From DALYLB01 sp033763135 (GTDB lineage Bacteria; Acidobacteriota; Blastocatellia; RBC074), in the NCBI GenBank assembly GCA_033763135.1, contig JANRKY010000204.1, positions 22,658-86,657 on the forward strand: a DNA stretch of 64,000 nt, written 5' to 3'. A program made the translations under genes and the position numbers. Shown piece after piece: positions 17,659 to 27,058 of the stretch. The notes under the pieces were generated by a model. It was given only the letters and a program-made list of their open reading frames with translations, did no database searches and was not told the origin of the DNA. How positions within the stretch are numbered: the stretch's first letter is position 1; the number at the start of each line of letters is the position of its first letter.

Positions 17659-17715
17659 CGAAAAACGGAACAACCGGAGCCAGGGATGGTTTGGCTCCGG
17701 TTGTTCCGTTTTTCG
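17659..17715. terminator. 24-bp perfect hairpin between convergent genes
   Basis: The left arm 17659-17682 (begins CGAAAAACGGAACAACCGG) is perfectly complementary to 17692-17715 around a 9-nt loop. Arms begin in A-runs and end in T-runs on both strands, so each strand reads stem followed by TTTTT, a good bidirectional rho-independent terminator for deoC and the nuclease gene. Confidence 0.78.
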
Positions 17716-17739
17716 CCTTCGATGAAACCGGCTCGATCT

Positions 17740-20700
17740 TTACGGGCAGCTCGAATAGATCGAGATGGAAATGGGCCGCAGAACGCCATCCGGCCCCTTC
17801 AGAAACCAGGAGCCGAGATTGCTGCCCGAGGAAGTGAAGGTGACCGTGAAGGCATTGTTGATCCGGCCCGGCTGGAACGTCGTGACCTGCCCCCGGTTCC
17901 GATTGCCCGGCGCGAAATAGTTGTTCGCGCCGACCGGAATCGCCACGGCCGCGCCCGTCGAGTTTTCGTACCCGAAGGTCGCGATGTAGGTCCGGTTCGG
18001 ACCGCGTCGCACGCATTCGAGAATCGGAACGACGGTGGCGGGGATCGTGACGGAATAGCTGCGGGTTGCCACACAGGTTCCGCCGTTCCTCGCGGCCCGG
18101 ATCGTGAAGGAATAGGTTCCGGGCGTCCGGGGGATGCCCGCGATCGACGTCGTCCCCAGGAACGTCACGAGGCTCAATCCCGGCGGCAGAGAGCCGGCCG
18201 AAACGCTATAGGAATAGCTGCCGGACGGGCTCGCCGAAAGGAGTTGGGCATAGGGGACCGCCACGTACGGTTGCGGGAGCGTCGCCGGATTGATTGTTGC
18301 GCAACCGCCGCCGCCGCCCGTGACCGTCAGACCGAAGGTCCGCGTCGTCGCCGCGCCGCAGTTGTCGGTGGCCGTCACCGTAACGGTGTAGGGGCCGCCG
18401 GCCGGACCGGCATTGCCGATCGAGACCACACCCGCGGCATTGACGGAGAGCGTGCCGGTGAAGCCGGGCGCGCTGACCGTGACGCTTGAGATCGAGCCGT
18501 TGTCGGCCGGAGGCGCGCTCGGCGTCGCCGTCGTCGAACCAGCCAATGCAACCGAGACCGACGAGTAGGTCCCGAGCGTCGGCGCCGAATTGGCCGTGAC
18601 ATTGACCGTCAGCGTCGCGGAACTCGTGGCGCCCGACGCATCCTCCACCGTCAGCATAAAGGTCGAATCGGTCGCCGAACACGAGGCAGCAATCGTCGCC
18701 GTCACCTGACAGGCGCCGTTGATGCTGACGCCCGTGACCGTCACGCCCGAGCCGCTGACCGGCGTCAGCGTCACGCCCAGGGTGCTGCAGGCCTGATTGG
18801 CGTCGCCGACGGTCGCGATCGTCGCCGCCGCGTTCGGACCGCCTTTCCGGGCCGAGACCGTCGCGCCCGTGATCGTCGGCGGCGCATTGACGAAGATCAC
18901 CGTGACGTTCACCACACCCGTCACGCACTTCGGATCGGACGCGCCGTTGGTCGTTCCGTTGTCGCACACCTGATACGCGAACGAAGCCGGCCCGCTGTAG
19001 TCGGTCTGGGGCGTATAAGTCACCATCCCGGCGTTGAACGCCACGGTCCCGTTCGTGTTCGCGGTCGCCGTCACGCCGGTCACGGCCAGCGTCTGCCCGG
19101 CCTCATTCCCCGGCCCGGCGAAATCGTTGGCCAGAAGATCGCTGGCCGGGAACGAAAGCGGCGCATTCCGATTCGTCGACTTCGCGTCCTCGCCGGCCAC
19201 CGGCGCGTCGTTGCTCTCCGTCACGCTGATCGTCACCTCGGAGACGTTCGAATCGGCATTCCCATCATTCGCCTTGAAGGAGAAGACGTCTCCGCCGAAA
19301 TAGTCCGGCCCCGGCGTATAGGTGACGGTCGCCGTGCAGCTGCCGCTCACGCAGACGGCCGCGCCGATCGCGCCGAGCGTGCCGTTCGCCGGACCGCCGC
19401 CCACCACGCTGAAGGTCGGCGTGTTGGCGTTCGGCAGCGCGGCCTGCAGCGTGATCGTCACCGGCGCGTCTTCCGACGTGCTCGCCGTCTGGTCCACCGT
19501 TCCCGGCGGATTGACGCCATCGATGCCCGCCTCGATGCAGTTCTCAACCACATCCGGCAGATTCGCGAAGAAATCGTAGCCCGTCAGCGCCTCGATCTGA
19601 TCGACCGAGACGATGAAGCTCTTCCAGTCGTCATCCCGAATCGTCGTTCCGTTGTAGGTGTTCGAATTGGGCATCAGAACCGCGATCGTCCGCGTGCCGC
19701 AGGTCACGCGCGACAGATCGTCCGCCCCGACCGGAAGAACCAGCGCGATCTTCCAGACCATGTTGGGGACGGTCACCTTGCCGTTCGCGATCGTCTCCGC
19801 ATACCCATTGCTCCCGGTCCCGCCGACGCCGTGCCCGCCCATGACGATATACAGCTCATTCCCGGCCGAGGCGATCGTCCGAAGATCATTCTCCATATTC
19901 GCCCACGGGCCCTGATTCTGATCCGGCGCCTGCGGGATCATATTCGTCATCAGATAGGTCTCCTGATTGACTGGAATGCGATTCTCGTTGTCGCGATCGG
20001 CGTTCGGCGCGTTATGCCCCCGATCGAAGCCGCTCGAAAAATAGTCCGTCGACTGCACGCGATACCAGTCGGCCGGCACCTGCGGATCGGCGCGGAACGT
20101 ATCCACGCGCGCCAGGCTTCCGAACCACGACGGTTCCAGATGCCAGCTCACCCAGTTCGGCGTCCCCTTGTCCCGATTGTACGAGAGCGAGACGCCCGTT
20201 TTCTCCATCAGATAATTGTCGGGGCTGCCCGTCGAAGCCGTCGCGTTCGAGGGATTGCCCATCGCCAGATGAACGCTCGGCGGATACGGGGCCGGCTGCC
20301 CGGCGCCCACGACGGTGAAGCTCCAGACGAAATCCGCAAAGAGCGTATCGGTATCCGGCGCGCCGTCGTCCGCATCCTGGTCGCGAATCAGATTCTTCGC
20401 CAGCGTGACCGTGCACTGCTCGCCGAACTGGAAGCCGACGTTCGGCGTGATGTGAAATCCCTTCGCTCCGTTGTACGAGGCCACCGTCGCGTCGTTGTGG
20501 GCTCCCGTGGCCGTGCAGACGATGTTGAACCAGCCCGGGTCCACGTTCACCGGCTCGCTGAATTCGGCCGAGATGGTCGCGTCAAACGGCACATTCGTTC
20601 CGCCCCCGAAGGGAGCGTTGTCCGCGACCCACGGGCCCAGCTCGACGATCGGCGCCGTGCGGCGCGGACTCGGCGCCCCGGTAATGAAATCGGCCCCGTT

Positions 20701-22863
20701 CTGATCCGTGTCGGTCTGCCCATTGGCCTTTCGGAAGATCGCCGTCGTATTGCTCGGCGCGGGCGCATCGGCGCTTCCCTCCTGGCAGTTCGCCGTCGAA
20801 CCGTACCCGACGAAATCGACGATGTCGGGATCGACGCCGACCGGGCAGGCCGCCGCAAGCGAATCGGAGTTGCTCACCAGCGCGATCTTGCCCGCCGTGG
20901 CCGACAGATTGAGCGTTCCCGAAAGATTCGGCGCAACCGGAAGCGGCGCGCCGATGGCGCCGCCCGATCCCAGACTGACCAGATAGTATTCACCCGGGCC
21001 GATGATGCCGCCGATGGGCTGCTTGTTGGTCCAGGTCGTTCCGGTCGCGCCGGCGTATTGCAGCGACCAGCCCGTGATCGTCACGGTCGAGGACGTCGGG
21101 TTGTACAACTCGACATAGTCGTTGATGTAGGTTGCGCCGCTGTTGCCGCCGCCCCCGTAGACCTGGCTGATCACGACGTGATTCGGCGTCGTGGTCGTCA
21201 ACACGCTCAGCGCGATGTTCGTATTGAAGAAGCGCGCCTGCGCATCGGTGATCGTTACGGGCAGCGACTTCGCGCCCGCCGTCGTGCCGACCGCGACCGT
21301 CGCGGAGAAGGTGAACGTATTCCCGCTCCCGAGGAACGCCTGGCTGGCTGAACCGCCGATCGCCGTCAGATCCGCGACCACGGCGATCCCCGTGCTCGGC
21401 GGGATCGGCGCGGGGGAGACCTCCACCGTCAGCAGCACCGTCTCGCCGGGCTGCGCCGTGCTCGGACTGGCCGACCCAACGCCCGAGAGAACCGCGCAGT
21501 TGTTCACAGGCGACGACGTATTCCGCGGATTCGGCGCGCCGTCGATGAAATCGTTCGCGTTGTCGTTGGCGTCGAGACACCCGTTGTTCTTCCGGAGCGC
21601 GGCCGTCGTATTCGAAAGAGTCGGCGCCGCTCCCGTCCCTTCAAAACAGTTCGCGCCGTCATACCCGACGAAATCGATGATCGAGGCGTCTGCCGGACAC
21701 GTGCCGCTCAGCGCCGTCGTGCTGCTCACAAGCGCAATCTTGCCCGAACTCGCGCCCAGGGCGATCGTGCCGATGGCGTCCGGCGTCGGCAGATCGACCG
21801 TCCCGCCGGCGCCGGCCGCCTGCTGAATCAGAAAATACTGCCCCGGCTGCAGCGTCACCCCCGGCAGCGGCGTCGCCTGCCAGTTCGACAGCGTCGCCGA
21901 CGCATACTGCACCGACCAGCCGCTCAGACTGATCGGCGCGTCGCTGCGGTTGATCAGCTCGATGAAATCGTTCTTCAGCGTCGCCCCGCTGTTGCCGCCC
22001 CCGCCATACACCTGACTGATCGCCACGCTCCCGACCGCAACCGGCGTCGGCGTGGGCGTGGGCGTCGGCGTTGGGGTCGGTGTCGGCGTCGGCGTCACGC
22101 CTCCGGAAGCGGTGACCGAAAAATCGTCGATCGCCAGGCCGTGGTCGCTTCCCGCATCATCCGGGTCCTGCCATCGCAGCCAGATCTCCTGCCCGGCATT
22201 CACCGTGACCGGCAGGATTCCCGAAACGGCGACGCGATTGGCGGCGGCATTGCCGTCGAGCGTCGCCGCCGTCGCTCCCGTCACGGGACTCGTAAAGCTG
22301 AGCGCCGAAAAGGTTGTCCACCCGCTCGTCGGCGCATTCGCGCCCGTCACCACGCCCGCATCGGCGACCTGATATTGAAACGTCAGCGTATGCGCGGCCG
22401 TATTGCCGCCATTGCGCCACTGCTCGCCGACATAGCTGATCGCAAGCGACGAGATCGTCCCGCCCGTATTGTTCACCAGCCGCGCCGCCTGATAGACCGT
22501 CCCCGTGCTGCCGGACCCGACCGACCCCAGCGCGCGATCCGTCACCACTCCCGCTCCCGCCACGCCGAAACTGTAGAGCGCGCCCGTATTCGAAGACCCC
22601 GTCCCCGTGTTGTACGTCGTCCGCGACGAGTACCAGCCGGGGATCGTCGAATTGTCCGTCCACGCAATGCCCGTCCCGCTCTGCGCGAGCCCGTCGAAGT
22701 CCTCCGTCAACTGCGTCCCGAACGCCGTGACGCTCCCCCCATTTGTCAATGCGGACGATGACCGCACCATCGCGGTGATCCCCAGCCCCAGACAGATCGC
22801 GACGATCGCCGCAACCACGGAGATTGAACGAAAACGGATTGCTGCATGAATAATCTTAGGCAT
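17740..22863 (-). CDS. Very large secreted modular DNA/RNA non-specific endonuclease
   Basis: Product of 1707 residues. I start at ATG 22863 (AGAGGA 8 nt upstream), which gives the signal peptide MPKIIHAAIRFRSISVVAAI... Domains in order: an N-terminal beta-sandwich (about 45-255), a (Thr-Pro)n linker (257-275), a first lamin-tail domain (AISQVYGGGGNSGATLKNDF, about 278-420), an Ig-like domain, a second lamin-tail domain (VISQVYGGGGNSGATYINDY), a Big-type domain, then the NUC nuclease with GFDRGHNAPNADRD, catalytic His950, and the metal-ligand region NMIPQAPDQNQGPWANME. Four or more cadherin/Ig-like modules follow to a small C-terminal beta-domain (FTVTFTSSGSNLGSWFLKG). It should cut DNA and RNA outside the cell; the flanking modules probably bind surfaces or ligands. 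Confidence 0.88.
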   Translation of the reverse strand: MPKIIHAAIRFRSISVVAAIVAICLGLGITAMVRSSSALTNGGSVTAFGTQLTEDFDGLAQSGTGIAWTDNSTIPGWYSSRTTYNTGTGSSNTGALYSFGVAGAGVVTDRALGSVGSGSTGTVYQAARLVNNTGGTISSLAISYVGEQWRNGGNTAAHTLTFQYQVADAGVVTGANAPTSGWTTFSALSFTSPVTGATAATLDGNAAANRVAVSGILPVTVNAGQEIWLRWQDPDDAGSDHGLAIDDFSVTASGGVTPTPTPTPTPTPTPTPTPVAVGSVAISQVYGGGGNSGATLKNDFIELINRSDAPISLSGWSVQYASATLSNWQATPLPGVTLQPGQYFLIQQAAGAGGTVDLPTPDAIGTIALGASSGKIALVSSTTALSGTCPADASIIDFVGYDGANCFEGTGAAPTLSNTTAALRKNNGCLDANDNANDFIDGAPNPRNTSSPVNNCAVLSGVGSASPSTAQPGETVLLTVEVSPAPIPPSTGIAVVADLTAIGGSASQAFLGSGNTFTFSATVAVGTTAGAKSLPVTITDAQARFFNTNIALSVLTTTTPNHVVISQVYGGGGNSGATYINDYVELYNPTSSTVTITGWSLQYAGATGTTWTNKQPIGGIIGPGEYYLVSLGSGGAIGAPLPVAPNLSGTLNLSATAGKIALVSNSDSLAAACPVGVDPDIVDFVGYGSTANCQEGSADAPAPSNTTAIFRKANGQTDTDQNGADFITGAPSPRRTAPIVELGPWVADNAPFGGGTNVPFDATISAEFSEPVNVDPGWFNIVCTATGAHNDATVASYNGAKGFHITPNVGFQFGEQCTVTLAKNLIRDQDADDGAPDTDTLFADFVWSFTVVGAGQPAPYPPSVHLAMGNPSNATASTGSPDNYLMEKTGVSLSYNRDKGTPNWVSWHLEPSWFGSLARVDTFRADPQVPADWYRVQSTDYFSSGFDRGHNAPNADRDNENRIPVNQETYLMTNMIPQAPDQNQGPWANMENDLRTIASAGNELYIVMGGHGVGGTGSNGYAETIANGKVTVPNMVWKIALVLPVGADDLSRVTCGTRTIAVLMPNSNTYNGTTIRDDDWKSFIVSVDQIEALTGYDFFANLPDVVENCIEAGIDGVNPPGTVDQTASTSEDAPVTITLQAALPNANTPTFSVVGGGPANGTLGAIGAAVCVSGSCTATVTYTPGPDYFGGDVFSFKANDGNADSNVSEVTISVTESNDAPVAGEDAKSTNRNAPLSFPASDLLANDFAGPGNEAGQTLAVTGVTATANTNGTVAFNAGMVTYTPQTDYSGPASFAYQVCDNGTTNGASDPKCVTGVVNVTVIFVNAPPTITGATVSARKGGPNAAATIATVGDANQACSTLGVTLTPVSGSGVTVTGVSINGACQVTATIAASCSATDSTFMLTVEDASGATSSATLTVNVTANSAPTLGTYSSVSVALAGSTTATPSAPPADNGSISSVTVSAPGFTGTLSVNAAGVVSIGNAGPAGGPYTVTVTATDNCGAATTRTFGLTVTGGGGGCATINPATLPQPYVAVPYAQLLSASPSGSYSYSVSAGSLPPGLSLVTFLGTTSIAGIPRTPGTYSFTIRAARNGGTCVATRSYSVTIPATVVPILECVRRGPNRTYIATFGYENSTGAAVAIPVGANNYFAPGNRNRGQVTTFQPGRINNAFTVTFTSSGSNLGSWFLKGPDGVLRPISISIYSSCP

Positions 22864-23384
22864 GTATGCTTCCTCTGGTCGATGAATGGAATGAGTCGTA
22901 CGTCGGTTCATTCGCACGATGGTGAAGAACGATTTCGGGTGGGCAACGGTCTGAAAGGCCCCTGCGGATGCTCTTCGCCGGACCTCTCTTCCCTTTGATC
23001 TACTTTTTTATTCCGCGTGATTTCGCAGTGTATGGAAGCGGTCTGATCGGGTCAATTTAAATCGAGGTCATATTTCTGGCTCTTTGGGAATTGCCGTGCA
23101 AACAGAAGCGTTCTAAATCCGGCCCAAAAAGAGATTGATGCGGTACCGGGAGCGTAAGCGACCGGTATATTGCGCAAGCGGCCACGGATAAAGATCCCGG
23201 TCGCTTACGCTCCCGGTACTGCATAGGCGAGTGTCTCAAAGCGTCCGGGGTTTCGTGATCATTCGTGGCCAACTTCCTGATTTTTCCGGGCCATCCGGCC
23301 ATGAACCGCCGGTTTGATTTGCCAAAAGGGGGTGGGGAAAGGCTACAATCAGCGCAATCAATTCTGATTGTGAGAAAGTGATCC
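22864..23384. other. Divergent intergenic region with palindrome
   Basis: This 521-bp gap separates the nuclease and the small unknown gene, which diverge. It contains the inverted repeat at 23138-23224. On the right, TTGCCA (23319-23324) and TACAAT (23344-23349) with 19-nt spacing may be the promoter of the gene at 23385. Nothing else recognised. Confidence 0.4.
23138..23224. repeat. Inverted repeat with GGGAGCGTAAGCGACCGG phrase
   Basis: The left arm ATGCGGTACCGGGAGCGTAA.. starts at 23138 and its near-perfect complement ends ..GGTACTGCAT at 23224, leaving an internal loop of about 30 nt. It lies between divergent genes, so it cannot be a simple terminator for both. The same phrase occurs only here in the window. 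Confidence 0.65.
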
Positions 23385-23789
23385 ATGCAAGAAAAGCTGA
23401 AGATGAAAGACATCCGGGAGCGGCTTCGCGCCCGGTGGGACGAATTGCCCGACGAGTTTTATACCTTCGAAACCTTTCCTTTTTTCACGGAAGAAGAAGT
23501 CTTTTTCGTACGGCGGTCGGCCAATCTCGCCCTGCGCGGGATGGAGCGCGCCGGGCGGGTCCGATTCATCGGAAAGGGCCCGCAGAACACGAGCCGTTGG
23601 AAGAAACGATCGCCCGAGACCGATCCCACGGGCTATGCGGCGCAGGCCGCAGCGAAATATCTGGCCGCGCTCTGCGAGATTCTTCCGGCCGAGGACCTGC
23701 TGGCGGAGCAATGCCTGCTCGTGCTCGAAAAGATTGAAGATCGCTACGGCGTCGGCAGAAAGAGCCTGTCGGTGGCTACGGGAAGATAA
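23385..23789 (+). CDS. Small cytoplasmic protein of unknown function
   Basis: Product of 134 residues with no signal peptide or transmembrane segment. The ribosome binding site is weak (GAGAAAG), and an in-frame ATG at 23403 is an alternative start. The sequence is mixed alpha/beta and highly charged. An aromatic/acidic stretch DEFYTFETFPFFTEEEVFFV is followed by a basic middle (GKGPQNTSRWKKRSP) and a helical C-terminus (YAAQAAAKYLAALCEILP). I recognise no family. Codon use is like its neighbours, which supports a real gene. It stands alone, convergent with the amidohydrolase gene 11 nt downstream. Confidence 0.6.
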   Translation: MQEKLKMKDIRERLRARWDELPDEFYTFETFPFFTEEEVFFVRRSANLALRGMERAGRVRFIGKGPQNTSRWKKRSPETDPTGYAAQAAAKYLAALCEILPAEDLLAEQCLLVLEKIEDRYGVGRKSLSVATGR

Positions 23790-23800
23790 ACCGCGCGGCG

Positions 23801-24715
23801 CTAGGCCCGCGGTTTGATTCCCAGAATTCTCGCCATCGTCTCGCCATAGATCTTTCGACGACTTGCTTCGGGCACGGCGCAGGCGTCGAGCATGGCCTCA
23901 TAGCGCGCGAGGCACGCGTCCAGGCTTTCGGGGTCCTCGTCCGTCCCGAAGACCAGTTTCTCGAACGCGTAGACCGCGTCGGGGGAGCTGTGCGCGGTCG
24001 GCCCTTCCCACCAGAGATACTCCTTGAAGACGGCCAGATTCTTCGCCTTTTTGATCAGGGAGGATCCCGTGAGATCGAAATAGAGGTTCTTCTCCCAGCG
24101 CGCGGCTTCGGCCGCCTCGTCGTACCAGGGATTGCCGAGATGGGCGCCCTGGATGACCAGTTTCGGGAAGGAGCGCGCGATCGTGTGAAGAAACGACGGC
24201 CGCATGCGCGCCATCGACGAGGGCTCCGGGTCGTCGCTCGAACCGCTGACGATGCCCGTGTGAAAGAGCGCGACCAGCCGAAGCGCCTGGAGCTTTTCGT
24301 AGATCGGGAAATAGCCGAAATCGTCCCAGTTGTATTTCGGCGTATGCATCTTGACGCCTCTGAATCCCGCCGCGGCGAACTTCTGAATCTCCTCCATGAC
24401 ATCCGGATGATCGACGCTGATCTGGCCGTACGGAATGACCACGTCGGGATGCTGCGCGGCGGCCCGCCTGACCACCTCGAACCCCGTCATCGGCGTCAGC
24501 ACACAGGCCATCGCATTGCGCGGCCGATAGACTTTGACGAGGCGCTCGATATACCCGGGCGCCGCGCCGTAATGATGATGGGTATCGATCACGAAGCGGC
24601 GCGCCTGCGGCGTTGCCGGCGCCGTCTGCGCAAAGCCCCGCGGCACGACGCTTCCCGCGACGCCTGCCAGCGCGAACGCGAGAAATTGCCGGCGCGGATG
24701 GAGGAGTTGCGTCAT
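23801..24715 (-). CDS. Exported amidohydrolase-family (amidohydro_2) metal-dependent hydrolase
   Basis: Product of 304 residues from ATG 24715, which has AAAGGAG upstream; the longer open frame is leader. The N-terminus LHPRRQFLAFALAGVAGS reads as a Tat signal, consistent with export of a folded metalloenzyme. The TIM-barrel amidohydrolase signature begins FVIDTHHHYG (metal-binding His residues), with GVKMHTPKYNW, LFHTGIVSG, LVIQGAHLGNPW and LVFGTDEDP supplying further His/Asp ligands. The family covers decarboxylases and hydrolases acting on small carboxylated molecules; the substrate is not predictable. It starts 14 nt after the GH20 stop, so the two are probably one operon. Confidence 0.83.
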   Translation of the reverse strand: MTQLLHPRRQFLAFALAGVAGSVVPRGFAQTAPATPQARRFVIDTHHHYGAAPGYIERLVKVYRPRNAMACVLTPMTGFEVVRRAAAQHPDVVIPYGQISVDHPDVMEEIQKFAAAGFRGVKMHTPKYNWDDFGYFPIYEKLQALRLVALFHTGIVSGSSDDPEPSSMARMRPSFLHTIARSFPKLVIQGAHLGNPWYDEAAEAARWEKNLYFDLTGSSLIKKAKNLAVFKEYLWWEGPTAHSSPDAVYAFEKLVFGTDEDPESLDACLARYEAMLDACAVPEASRRKIYGETMARILGIKPRA

Positions 24716-24729
24716 TCTGATTCTCCTTT

Positions 24730-26973
24730 TTAATTCTCCAGTCTTGCCGCCGCCAGCGCGCTCGGCGGCACGTTGTTCTTTTTGGCGTATTCCCGAATGA
24801 GGGCGCTCAAGCTCTCCATCCACTTATCGAGCCGGATGCTCTCTTCGGGCGCGATCATATAACTGAGATCCGGACGCCGGTCGGCCCAATGATCCTTGGT
24901 GTCGTCGAGCGCGTGAAGGAACTTGCGCCCATTCACTTCTCTTCCCTTGGCGTACCGGCTCTTCTCCCAGACGGTCTGCAGGGCCTGAAAGGTCGCCACG
25001 CGCTCCCGGATGAGGTTGCGCGCCAGATCATACGCCCCGACGAGGCGCCCGATCGCCTCTTCGTGCCGGTTTTTGCCCGACTCCATCCGCGCCGTGTTCA
25101 GTTCCTCTTCGATGCGTTTCATTCCCAGGATCAGGCGATTGTGATGCCCTGTCAACTCCGCGAGCGAGAGGAGCACCTCCAGATTGTAGACATTGCGATC
25201 GGCCTTTGAGATGTTCTGATAGATCCGATGAATGAGCTGATCGTTCTCGACCGCCATCCGGGCGGCGTCTTCGACGCGGCGAGCGTACGCGCCGACATAG
25301 ACCGGCGCGAAATCCAGCCCCGGCATCGTCGGCAGCGCCGGCGGCGGCAGGGTTTCGTCAAAACGGACGACGCCGATCCCCTTTCCGTAGGAGTTGCCGT
25401 ATCCCGGCCCCCGGACTCGCGAAACGACCTTGTCCCACGAGCTTTCGAAAAATCGCGCCTGCCCCTGAAGGCCCCGATAGACCTCGATCATCTCCGACAC
25501 GCGCGGGCCGTAATAGATGTTCATAAAGTCCGCCGCGGTCTGCGCGGTCTCCGCGCCGCCGGGCTTCCACCCATTCGCGGCGACGACCGCCCATCCAAGC
25601 CAGAAGGTCTCGTTGTGCAGCCCCGAATCGTCCCATGCCGCGCCAAAGACGCCGATCGGATTGCCCTGCCAGACTCTTCCGAACGAGATCTCCTTCCGGG
25701 CCGATTGCAACCGTCCCACCGCCGGCCCGGAATCGCCGCCGGCGTTCCGGCTGCTCGACAGATGGTTCGGGAAGAGAAACTCCGCGCCCTGCGTCGAGAC
25801 GTAGGCCAACTGCCGCATCCCAAGCTCATTCTCGGTCTTGAAATATTCCGGCTCTCCGACGACCCCGTCGATGACGTCCGGTGGAATCATCCGGACGTGC
25901 TCCGGCAGCAGCGGATACTCGGCCCAGACCAGAATGCGGCGGCCGCGGCTCGCCGCGAAATCGCGCGCGCGCCGCACATATTCCACCCATTTGAGACTGC
26001 GATTCTCCGGCGTGTAGGCGCCGCATTTGGCGCAGATCCCCGCGTAATAGACCTCATCCGTCGAGACGAAGAGATAGCCGACGCCCTTCGTCGCATTGAT
26101 CACATCGTCATACATCTGAAAGATCAGCTTGTAGCTCTCTTCGTCGCACATGCAGATCTGATAGTTGTTGCCGTCGGATTTGAGATGGGCGAATTGCGGA
26201 TGCTTCAGCACATAGCTCATGTGCGACGGCGCCTGTATGACCGGAACGACCTGGATGAAGCGCTCCAGGCCGTAATTGACGATCTCCTGCAATTCGGCGG
26301 CGGTGAACGCGCCCGGCGCCCCGATGATCGGGTTGGTGGGATACGCGAACTTGTCTTCGAGCTCGAAGCCGATCATGTTGACCTTGAAGCGCGCCGCCCA
26401 GTCGAGATATCGCTTGAGCGTATCGATCCGGTCCTGATGATGCTTGGTGTCCCAGTGCAGAAAACGCAACTGCAGCTTCGGCCAATCCTCGATCGTCGCC
26501 GCGGGCAGCAGAAGCCCGCCCCGCGGACCGGTCTTGAGCAGCTGCAGCAGCGTCTGCACGCCATAAAACAGTCCCGCATCCCCGTTGCCGGTGATCTCGA
26601 TCATCCCGGGCGCGATCCTCAGCCGATAGGCCTGCTTCTCGATCTCGGCATCGGCCCCGGTCCGAACGGCGCCGGCCGCGACCGCGAGCCGAAGAACGTT
26701 TCGGGACTGCGGCCCCGCGGGCTTCAGGTCGAGCCGCTGAAACTCATTCAAATCCCGCAACAGCGCGCGCACGGCGACGTGCTCCCGGGAAATCCGGCTC
26801 GCATCGTAGCTCCACGACTCGTCGAACGCGATGTCGCCGCTCTGCAGCTCCACCTTCTGCGGCGCGGGGATTAGCGCGTGGCCCCGCAAAAAGAGCGCTG
26901 TCGGCTGCTGCGCCTCCGCCGACGCGATGACGACAATGAGCAGGCCGAGCAGCATCGAGATTCCGGTTTTCAT
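24730..26973 (-). CDS. Exported GH20 beta-N-acetylhexosaminidase-like glycoside hydrolase
   Basis: Product of 747 residues. GAGGA upstream supports the ATG at 26973, and residues 1-21 are a signal peptide. Residues 30-155 form the non-catalytic GH20b domain (LIPAPQKVELQSGDIAF). The catalytic TIM barrel follows (LHWDTKHHQDRIDTLKRYLDW; QVVPVIQAPSHMSY), with the catalytic Asp-Glu pair at D306-E307 in FVSTDEVYY. The last 250 residues are mainly helical and unassigned, longer than in standard GH20 enzymes. The family removes terminal GlcNAc/GalNAc by substrate-assisted catalysis, so it fits use of amino-sugar glycans. Co-transcribed with the amidohydrolase. Confidence 0.84.
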   Translation of the reverse strand: MKTGISMLLGLLIVVIASAEAQQPTALFLRGHALIPAPQKVELQSGDIAFDESWSYDASRISREHVAVRALLRDLNEFQRLDLKPAGPQSRNVLRLAVAAGAVRTGADAEIEKQAYRLRIAPGMIEITGNGDAGLFYGVQTLLQLLKTGPRGGLLLPAATIEDWPKLQLRFLHWDTKHHQDRIDTLKRYLDWAARFKVNMIGFELEDKFAYPTNPIIGAPGAFTAAELQEIVNYGLERFIQVVPVIQAPSHMSYVLKHPQFAHLKSDGNNYQICMCDEESYKLIFQMYDDVINATKGVGYLFVSTDEVYYAGICAKCGAYTPENRSLKWVEYVRRARDFAASRGRRILVWAEYPLLPEHVRMIPPDVIDGVVGEPEYFKTENELGMRQLAYVSTQGAEFLFPNHLSSSRNAGGDSGPAVGRLQSARKEISFGRVWQGNPIGVFGAAWDDSGLHNETFWLGWAVVAANGWKPGGAETAQTAADFMNIYYGPRVSEMIEVYRGLQGQARFFESSWDKVVSRVRGPGYGNSYGKGIGVVRFDETLPPPALPTMPGLDFAPVYVGAYARRVEDAARMAVENDQLIHRIYQNISKADRNVYNLEVLLSLAELTGHHNRLILGMKRIEEELNTARMESGKNRHEEAIGRLVGAYDLARNLIRERVATFQALQTVWEKSRYAKGREVNGRKFLHALDDTKDHWADRRPDLSYMIAPEESIRLDKWMESLSALIREYAKKNNVPPSALAAARLEN

Positions 26974-27026
26974 AGATTGTCCTCAAATTCGGAAGGAAGA
27001 AAGACCGCCGATTTGACCAACCGCTC

Positions 27027-27054
27027 CCGGCGGTGAACCGCCAATGGCGTTAAG
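27027..27054. repeat. Dispersed box A, copy 1
   Basis: A 28-bp segment containing the small palindrome GGCGGTGAACCGCC followed by AATGGCGTTAAG; 26 of 28 positions match the copy at 63824-63851. In both copies GCCTCACG follows within 15 nt. Confidence 0.6.
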
Positions 27055-27058
27055 TTTA

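Noticed and set aside
22052..22096. GT-rich simple repeat as a phase-variation tract
   Set aside because: It encodes the Thr-Pro linker of the nuclease in whole codons, so length changes of the hexamer unit would not shift frame.
17740..22863. Contact-dependent toxin or polymorphic toxin with immunity gene
   Set aside because: The nuclease is in mid-chain, there is no toxin delivery domain and no small immunity gene follows; the downstream neighbour is convergent deoC.
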